DNA from: Loktanella sp. DSM 29012
GTDB lineage: Bacteria > Pseudomonadota > Alphaproteobacteria > Rhodobacterales > Rhodobacteraceae
Direction of reading: 5' to 3'
DNA: 64,000 nucleotides
NCBI RefSeq assembly: GCF_900110705.1
Contig: NZ_FOEJ01000004.1
Location: 124,001 to 188,000 of the forward strand
The notes below the pieces were generated by a model. That model saw only the letters and a program-made list of their open reading frames with translations. It searched no databases and was not told the DNA's origin. How positions within the stretch are numbered: the first letter of the stretch is position 1; each line of letters opens with the position of its first letter. Below are positions 58,901 to 64,000 of the stretch, piece by piece. A program made the translations under genes and the position numbers.

Positions 58901-60478
58901 ATGGCTACCATCGCCTTTATCCTGCTCTGTCACAAGGACCCGGACGCCATCATCCAGCAGGCCCGGCAACTGACGGCCGTGGGCGATTGCATCGCTATTC
59001 ATTTCGACGCCCGTGCCCCGCGCGCAAGCTACGACCGCATCCGCGCGGCCCTGGCGGGGAATCCCAACGTGACATTCGCCAAGCGGCGACTGAAATGCGG
59101 CTGGGGCGAGTGGAGCCTGGTTGACGCGACCCTGTCCGCGGTCGAGGCGGCGGTCGATGCCTTTCCACGTGCGACGCATTTCTACATGGTGTCCGGCGAT
59201 TGCCTTGCGATCAAATCGGCGGCCTATGCCCACGCCTTTCTGGACCGCAACGACCGCGACTATATCGAAAGCTTTGATTTCTTTGACAGCGACTGGATCA
59301 AGACGGGTTTCAAGCAAGAACGACTGATCTATCGCCACTGGTTCAATGAACGCACGCAGAAGCGGCGGTTCTACTGGAGTTTCTGGACACAGCGCCGCCT
59401 GGGCCTGACCCGAAAGGTGCCTGACGACCTGCAAATCATGATCGGCAGCCAATGGTGGTGCCTGCGGCGCCAGACCATCGAGATGATTCTGGATTTCGCA
59501 CGCCAGCGGCGCGACGTGATGCGGTTCTTTCGGACCACCTGGATTCCGGACGAGACGTTTTTTCAGACACTCGTGCGGCATCTGGTGCCGGGCAAGGAAA
59601 TCGAGGCGCGCACGCTGACATTCCTGATGTTCACCGACTACGGGATGCCGGTGACATTCTACAACGATCACTTTGATCTGCTGCTCAATCAGGACGCGCT
59701 GTTCGCCCGCAAGATCAGTCCCGAGGCGACCGACCTGAAGGCCCGGTTGGGGCGGCTATATGCGTCGGACAGGTCCGATTTCCAGATATCGAACGAAGGA
59801 CGCAACCTGTTTCGATTCCTGACGGGGCGCGGACGGATTGGCCGCCGGTTCGCAGACCGTTTCTGGGAAACAGAGAGCACGCTGGGCCGCGAACGCGAAT
59901 TGCTGATCATCGCCTGCAAGAAATGGCACGTCGCCAAACGCCTGCTGGCCGCGATAGAACACAACACCAACATTCCTGCCGTGGCCTATCTGTTCAACGA
60001 GGAAAACACCGTGATGCCGGATCTGGGCGGCATTCAGGCCAGCCTCGAAAAACGCACACGTCACAGGCGGGCCCTGATGCGGATGCTGTTCGACTATTAC
60101 GAAAGCGACCGGATGATCATCTGTCTGGACACATCCAACATCGACCTGATGCAGGATTTCTTTTCCGACCGGTCCACCACCCGCCTGCTGGAAATCCAGT
60201 GCGAATTCACCGAGGACTATCTGATCGGCCATGCCAAGCGGGTGGGCCTTGCGGGGGATCAGACCCCGCTGGACGCGATCAACCAGATCCTGCCCACGAT
60301 CAAGCAGGATGTGACATTCGAAAGCGACCGGATCCGGGACGCCAATTTCAGTCATCTCTACCGGATCAGAGAACGGGCGACACCGATCGAGAATGCGCCG
60401 GCGCTTGCCAGTTTCCTGAGCGTGTCGGATGAAGTGGCCAAGACGCTGGCGGAAACGCCCTACCTATTCGTTGATTGA
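58901..60478 (+). CDS. GT14 beta-1,6-N-acetylglucosaminyltransferase-like glycosyltransferase with DUF5928-type C-terminal part
   Basis: This is a 525-residue enzyme. Residues 1-290 resemble the Core-2/I-branching (GT14) fold: ATIAFILLCHKDPDAIIQQ start, then SLVDATLSAVEAA, FYMVSGDCLAIKS, QWWCLRRQTIEMIL and WIPDETFFQTLV. The C-terminal 230 residues (about 300-525) are a DUF5928-like domain with a TxxLEI segment. A role in capsule or exopolysaccharide branching is inferred. It is divergent from the sulfotransferase and followed eight bases later by the HIT gene, with GAGGA before the HIT ATG. Confidence 0.85.
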   Translation: MATIAFILLCHKDPDAIIQQARQLTAVGDCIAIHFDARAPRASYDRIRAALAGNPNVTFAKRRLKCGWGEWSLVDATLSAVEAAVDAFPRATHFYMVSGDCLAIKSAAYAHAFLDRNDRDYIESFDFFDSDWIKTGFKQERLIYRHWFNERTQKRRFYWSFWTQRRLGLTRKVPDDLQIMIGSQWWCLRRQTIEMILDFARQRRDVMRFFRTTWIPDETFFQTLVRHLVPGKEIEARTLTFLMFTDYGMPVTFYNDHFDLLLNQDALFARKISPEATDLKARLGRLYASDRSDFQISNEGRNLFRFLTGRGRIGRRFADRFWETESTLGRERELLIIACKKWHVAKRLLAAIEHNTNIPAVAYLFNEENTVMPDLGGIQASLEKRTRHRRALMRMLFDYYESDRMIICLDTSNIDLMQDFFSDRSTTRLLEIQCEFTEDYLIGHAKRVGLAGDQTPLDAINQILPTIKQDVTFESDRIRDANFSHLYRIRERATPIENAPALASFLSVSDEVAKTLAETPYLFVD

Positions 60479-60486
60479 GGACAGAC

Positions 60487-60849
60487 ATGGAATTCAGCTA
60501 CGACGACCAGAACATCTTTGCCCGCATTCTGCGCGGTGAAATCCCCAACAAGACCGTGTTCGAGAATGATCACGCGCTGGCATTTCAAGATATCGAGCCG
60601 CAGGCCCCGGTGCATGTGCTGGTGATCCCCAAGGGGCCCTATGTGTCGCTGGATCATTTCGCGGGTGCGGCCACGCCAGAGGAACAGGCGGGTTTCATGC
60701 GGGCGGTCGCAGAGGTCTGCCGGATCACGGGCGTCGACGACGGGTTCCGTGCCATCGCCAATGCCCGCACCCACGGCGTGCAGGACGTGCCGCATTTTCA
60801 TCTGCACATCATTGGTGGCAAACAACTGGGCCGTATGCTGCCCAAATGA
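60487..60849 (+). CDS. HIT-family nucleotide hydrolase/transferase
   Basis: This is a 120-residue cytosolic enzyme, PKCI/HinT-like. The HIT triad is HFHLHIIGG with His103, 105 and 107. Upstream come YDDQNIFARILRGEIPNKTVFEND and HVLVIPKGPYVSLDHF, typical of the HinT branch. It reads from the ATG at 60487, with GAGGA six bases before. It probably hydrolyses adenosine phosphoramidates. Confidence 0.95.
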   Translation: MEFSYDDQNIFARILRGEIPNKTVFENDHALAFQDIEPQAPVHVLVIPKGPYVSLDHFAGAATPEEQAGFMRAVAEVCRITGVDDGFRAIANARTHGVQDVPHFHLHIIGGKQLGRMLPK

Positions 60850-60907
60850 CGGTCGGCGGCGCTGTTTGACGGGCTACGCCCGCAAAGGCGCCCCGCCCAC
60901 CGTCCCG

Positions 60908-61840
60908 TCAGCGGCTGGACGTCAGCGACAGGAACACGTCCTCGAGGTCGGGTTGTTCGGACGTCACATCGCGGATCGTGACGCCTGCATTGCGCACCGT
61001 GTCGATGATCTGACCGGCAGGCGTTTTGCTGGATTGGTAGGTAAAGGCCAGCGTACCGTTCGCACGCTTTTCCCCCGTCACGCCATCGGGCAGTGCGGGC
61101 AGGTCCGGATGATCCGCGTCGGGGGTGATCACCAGCGTTTTCTGGTCCAGCGTGCCCAGCAGGTTCGCTGTGGTGTCGCGCACGATCATCTCACCGTGGT
61201 TGATGATGGCGATTTCGTCACACATCGCTTCGGCTTCTTCGAGGTAATGTGTCGTCAGGATGATCGTCATGCCCTGTTCGTTCAACTGCCGCACGTTCTG
61301 CCACAACAGGTTGCGCAGCTCGATATCGACGCCGGCGGTGGGTTCGTCCAGCACAAGGATCTGCGGCGAATGCACCAGCGCCTTGCCCAGCAACAGCCGC
61401 CGCCGCATACCACCCGACAGGGACCGGGCATAGGCGTCGGCCTTGTCCGACAGACCGATCAGATCCAGAATTTCGTCCGTGCGGCGCTGCGATCTGGGCA
61501 CACCGTACAGGCCCGCTTGCACATCCAGCGACCCGCGCGGGGTGAAAAACGGGTCAAGGTTGGGTTCCTGCGGCATGATCCCGATCGACGCCCGCGACTG
61601 GCGCGCGTTCACGTCCTGATCGAATCCCCAGATTTTCACCGTGCCTTCGGTTTTCAGGACCAGACCGGCCAGAATGTTGATCAGTGTGGATTTGCCGGCA
61701 CCGTTCGGACCCAGCAGGCCAAAGATTGACCCCCGCGGAATGGTCAGGTCGATGCCTTTCAGCGCGTCCTTGGCCGCACTGCGCCCTGTGGCGGCATAGG
61801 TTTTCCTGAGTCCGGAAATTTCGATGGCATTGTCTGACAT
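60908..61840 (-). CDS. ABC transporter ATP-binding protein (NatA/DrrA-like)
   Basis: This is a 310-residue ATPase from the ATG at 61840. Walker A is GPNGAGKST, the signature is LSGGMRRRLLLGKAL, Walker B is ILVLDEPTAGVD, and the H-loop is LTTHYLEEAEAM. The C-terminal 80 residues (after GTLDQKTLVI) resemble the regulatory tail of DrrA/NatA proteins, ending in PDLEDVFLSLTSSR. No permease gene lies inside the window on this strand; it may be elsewhere or beyond this region. Substrate unknown. Confidence 0.92.
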   Translation of the reverse strand: MSDNAIEISGLRKTYAATGRSAAKDALKGIDLTIPRGSIFGLLGPNGAGKSTLINILAGLVLKTEGTVKIWGFDQDVNARQSRASIGIMPQEPNLDPFFTPRGSLDVQAGLYGVPRSQRRTDEILDLIGLSDKADAYARSLSGGMRRRLLLGKALVHSPQILVLDEPTAGVDIELRNLLWQNVRQLNEQGMTIILTTHYLEEAEAMCDEIAIINHGEMIVRDTTANLLGTLDQKTLVITPDADHPDLPALPDGVTGEKRANGTLAFTYQSSKTPAGQIIDTVRNAGVTIRDVTSEQPDLEDVFLSLTSSR

Positions 61841-61923
61841 GGGTCTTTCACCCTTTGCTGGGCTGGGATAGGTTCGGGGCGATATAAGGCGGGCAGGTCC
61901 CGCGACAACGCACAGGCCAGTCC

Positions 61924-62103
61924 ATGACACGTCCCGCACCGGAAACCAAGATCGTCGACCAATGGCGCATTGCATGCGATGGCAGCGGCCCGGGCCTGGG
62001 TCATCCGCGGGTCTGGCTGGCGATTCCGCATGACAAAGGCTGGGTCGAATGCGGCTACTGTGACGCGCGGTTCATCCACGAAGAGTTCAAGGACAAGGTC
62101 TGA
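61924..62103 (+). CDS. Small zinc-finger protein (zf-CHCC, NDUFS6-like)
   Basis: This is a 59-residue zinc-binding protein: [16 protein letters not shown], then [14 protein letters not shown], with Cys, His, Cys and Cys ligands (C-x7-H... C-x2-C). It is related to the accessory complex I subunit NDUFS6 and to bacterial one-domain proteins. Its TGA overlaps the polA ATG (TGATG), so the two are translated together. Too small for many gene callers, but the motif is clear. Confidence 0.88.
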   Translation: MTRPAPETKIVDQWRIACDGSGPGLGHPRVWLAIPHDKGWVECGYCDARFIHEEFKDKV

Positions 62104-64000
62104 TGGCCTTTGGCAAAGGCTGCCACCTGCACCTGATCGACGGCTCTGCGTTCATCTTTCGCGCCTATCACGCACTGCCACCGCTGACGCGCGCCTCTGA
62201 TGGGTTGCCTGTCGGCGCCGTGTCCGGTTTCGTGAACATGCTGCAACGCTACATCGAGGGGAACACCGGCCCGGATGCGGCGACCCATGTGGCGGTGATT
62301 TTCGACAAGGGCAGCCACACGTTCCGCAACGACATGTATGATCAATACAAGGCGAACCGTGAGGCCATGCCAGAGGATCTGCGCCCGCAGATCCCGCTGA
62401 CCCGTGATGCCACCCGCGCGTTCAACATCGCCTGCGAGGAAATCGAAGGGTTCGAGGCCGACGACATCATCGCGACCCTTGCACATCAGGCCCGCGATGC
62501 GGGCGGGCGGGTGACCATCCTGTCGTCGGACAAGGACCTGATGCAGCTGGTCGGTGACGGTGTCGAAATGCTGGACCCGATGAAAAACAAACGCATCGAC
62601 AGCGACGGCGTGGTGGAAAAATTCGGCGTCGGTCCGAACCGCGTGGTCGATGTGCAGGCGCTGGCCGGCGATTCGGTCGACAACGTGCCGGGCGCACCGG
62701 GCATCGGCATCAAGACCGCTGCCTTGCTGATCAATGAATACGGCGATCTGGAAAGCCTTCTGGACCGCGCAGAAGAGATCAAGCAACCAAAGCGCCGCCA
62801 GACGCTGATCGACCACCGGGCCCAGATCGAGCTGTCCAAACGCCTTGTGCAGCTCGATTGCGACATGGATCTGCCGTTCACGCTGGACAGTCTCGAAATC
62901 CGTGATCCTGATCCCGACACACTCCTGGGGTTCCTCGCACAGATGGAATTCCGCACTGTCACGAAACGCATCGCTGCCTCATTGGGACAAGAGGCCCCCG
63001 CGATCGAGGTCGATACCCCGAAGAACGTGGCCCAGCCTGACGATCAGCTGTTTGATGCGGACGCCTATGAATGTGTGCGCGACATGGATGCGCTGCAGGT
63101 CTGGATCGACCGGATCTATGAACACGGTCATGTCGCGGTGGACACCGAAACCACCGGGCTGAATGAAATGCGCGCCGACCTCGTCGGCATCAGCCTTTGC
63201 GTGACGCCAGGTCAGGCCTGCTATATTCCATTGGCGCACAAGGCCGCGACGCAGGACGACCTGTTCGGGTCCGACGCGCGGGCCGAAGGTCAGATGGACA
63301 TGGATGCCTGTCTGGCGGCCCTGAAACCGATGCTCGAGGATGATAGCATCCTCAAGATCGGTCAGAACATGAAATACGACGCCAAGGTCTTTGCCCTGTT
63401 GGGGGTCGACGTGGCCCCGATCGACGACACGATGCTGCTGTCCTATGCCATGCACGCGGGACTGCATAATCACGGGATGGACGTGCTGTCCGAACGCTAT
63501 CTGGGGCACATCCCCATCCCGATCAAACCACTGCTGGGCAGTGGCAAATCCGCGATCACATTCGACCGCGTCGGCATCGACGAGGCGGTGAAATACGCGG
63601 CAGAGGATGCGGACATCACCCTGCGCCTGTGGCAGCACCTCAAACCGCAGTTGCATGTGAACAAGGTCACCACGGTCTATGAGACGCTGGAGCGCCCGCT
63701 GGTGCCGGTGCTGGCGCAGATGGAAATGGCAGGCGTCAAGGTCGACCGCGATACGCTGTCGCGCATGTCCAACGCATTCAGCCAGAAAATGGCGGGGCTG
63801 GAGGACGAGATCCAGACTCTTGCAGGGCGCAAGTTCAATGTCGGCTCACCCAAACAATTGGGCGAGGTGATGTTCGATGAGATGGGCCTGTCGCTGCCCG
63901 ACGGGAAAACCCCGGCCAAGGGCAAGACGGGGGCCTATTCCACCGGGGCTGACGTGCTCGAGGATCTGGCGACGCTGCACGACCTGCCGCGCCTGATCCT
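62103..64000 (+). CDS. polA: DNA polymerase I (5' part, runs off the window)
   Basis: This is the repair/Okazaki polymerase; the first 632 codons are in the window. The 5'-nuclease domain (residues 1-290) has LIDGSAFIFRAYHALPPLTRASDGLP, VAVIFDKGSHTFRNDMYDQYKANR, CEEIEGFEADDIIATLA, ILSSDKDLMQLV and AGDSVDNVPGAPGIGIKTAALLI. The 3'-5' proofreading domain keeps its acids: VAVDTETTGLNEM (Exo I), GQNMKYDAKVF (Exo II) and YAAEDADITLRLW (Exo III). The polymerase domain begins near residue 520 with ETLERPLVPVLAQMEMAGVKVD and is cut at the edge. Start ATG at 62103 overlaps the zinc-finger gene stop. Confidence 0.97.
   Translation, partial: MAFGKGCHLHLIDGSAFIFRAYHALPPLTRASDGLPVGAVSGFVNMLQRYIEGNTGPDAATHVAVIFDKGSHTFRNDMYDQYKANREAMPEDLRPQIPLTRDATRAFNIACEEIEGFEADDIIATLAHQARDAGGRVTILSSDKDLMQLVGDGVEMLDPMKNKRIDSDGVVEKFGVGPNRVVDVQALAGDSVDNVPGAPGIGIKTAALLINEYGDLESLLDRAEEIKQPKRRQTLIDHRAQIELSKRLVQLDCDMDLPFTLDSLEIRDPDPDTLLGFLAQMEFRTVTKRIAASLGQEAPAIEVDTPKNVAQPDDQLFDADAYECVRDMDALQVWIDRIYEHGHVAVDTETTGLNEMRADLVGISLCVTPGQACYIPLAHKAATQDDLFGSDARAEGQMDMDACLAALKPMLEDDSILKIGQNMKYDAKVFALLGVDVAPIDDTMLLSYAMHAGLHNHGMDVLSERYLGHIPIPIKPLLGSGKSAITFDRVGIDEAVKYAAEDADITLRLWQHLKPQLHVNKVTTVYETLERPLVPVLAQMEMAGVKVDRDTLSRMSNAFSQKMAGLEDEIQTLAGRKFNVGSPKQLGEVMFDEMGLSLPDGKTPAKGKTGAYSTGADVLEDLATLHDLPRLI

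Noticed and set aside
1-64000. tRNA genes, CRISPR arrays, prophage or complete insertion sequence
   Set aside because: No T-loop/acceptor pattern, no regularly spaced direct repeats, no transposase or integrase frame was seen. Short tRNA-like words were all inside genes.

Overview
This window comes from a GC-rich alphaproteobacterium, most likely a marine Rhodobacteraceae (Roseobacter-group) chromosome. The evidence is MipZ, the split F0 operon with b and b' subunits, EcfG-like GGAAC-N17-CGTT promoters, a PuuD-type urate hydroxylase, the rpsP-rimM-trmD-rplS-rpmE order next to ffh, and a GT14-DUF5928 surface glycosyltransferase. The species cannot be named from sequence alone. I see no tRNA, rRNA, CRISPR array, complete insertion sequence or prophage.

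Layout. 1-3.8 kb: a partial SGNH-like gene and a large autotransporter. 3.8-9.9 kb: a complete urea ABC transporter (urtABCDE, minus strand). 10.3-15.5 kb: D-lyxose isomerase divergent from an RND efflux pair. 15.6-17.7 kb: malate synthase G. 17.9-20 kb: a metal-efflux module (CDF exporter, small membrane methyltransferase, MerR regulator) with a textbook MerR-type 19-bp-spacer promoter. 20.2-23.9 kb: purine/ureide catabolism (ureidoglycine aminohydrolase, a divergent GAPDH-like enzyme, 5-hydroxyisourate hydrolase, urate hydroxylase). 23.9-28.6 kb: a YhaO/YhaN (SbcD/SbcC-like) pair. 28.6-37.2 kb: transaldolase, an ECF sigma/anti-sigma pair with a secreted DUF4394 target, two SDRs, a GH13 glucosidase, an esterase and MipZ. 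37.6-40.2 kb: DEAD-box helicase, a Cys-rich four-helix copper-binding protein, and a less GC-rich patch with an HNH gene. 40.2-48.1 kb: a long minus-strand ribosome/SRP operon (ffh, three GNATs, chorismate mutase, rpsP, rimM, two sulfotransferase-like genes, DUF1328, trmD, rplS, rpmE). 48.2-52 kb: DoxX, esterase, LysR and DMT exporter, a 22-codon membrane peptide and ArsR. 52.1-54.7 kb: F0 ATP synthase. 54.8-64 kb: OmpA lipoprotein, Ada-like protein, endonuclease III, surface-polysaccharide genes, HIT protein, ABC ATPase, zinc-finger protein and the 5' part of polA.

How genes may work together. Urate oxidation and ureide breakdown (puuD, uraH, allE) yield urea and glyoxylate. Urea uptake (urt) and malate synthase G (glcB) lie within 15 kb, so the left third of the window looks like a purine/urea nitrogen-scavenging region.

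The most interesting signals are regulatory and can be read directly. First, an identical TGCATCC-N14-CGTGTC element precedes both the ECF sigma gene and the DUF4394 gene, pointing to an autoregulated sigma factor and its target. Second, near-identical GGAAC-N17-(C/G)GTT promoters precede two tiny membrane-protein genes (DUF1328 and a 22-residue peptide), with a third, weaker site before an SDR; all have the same distance to the start codon. Third, the MerR/CDF promoter has its dyad inside a 19-bp spacer.
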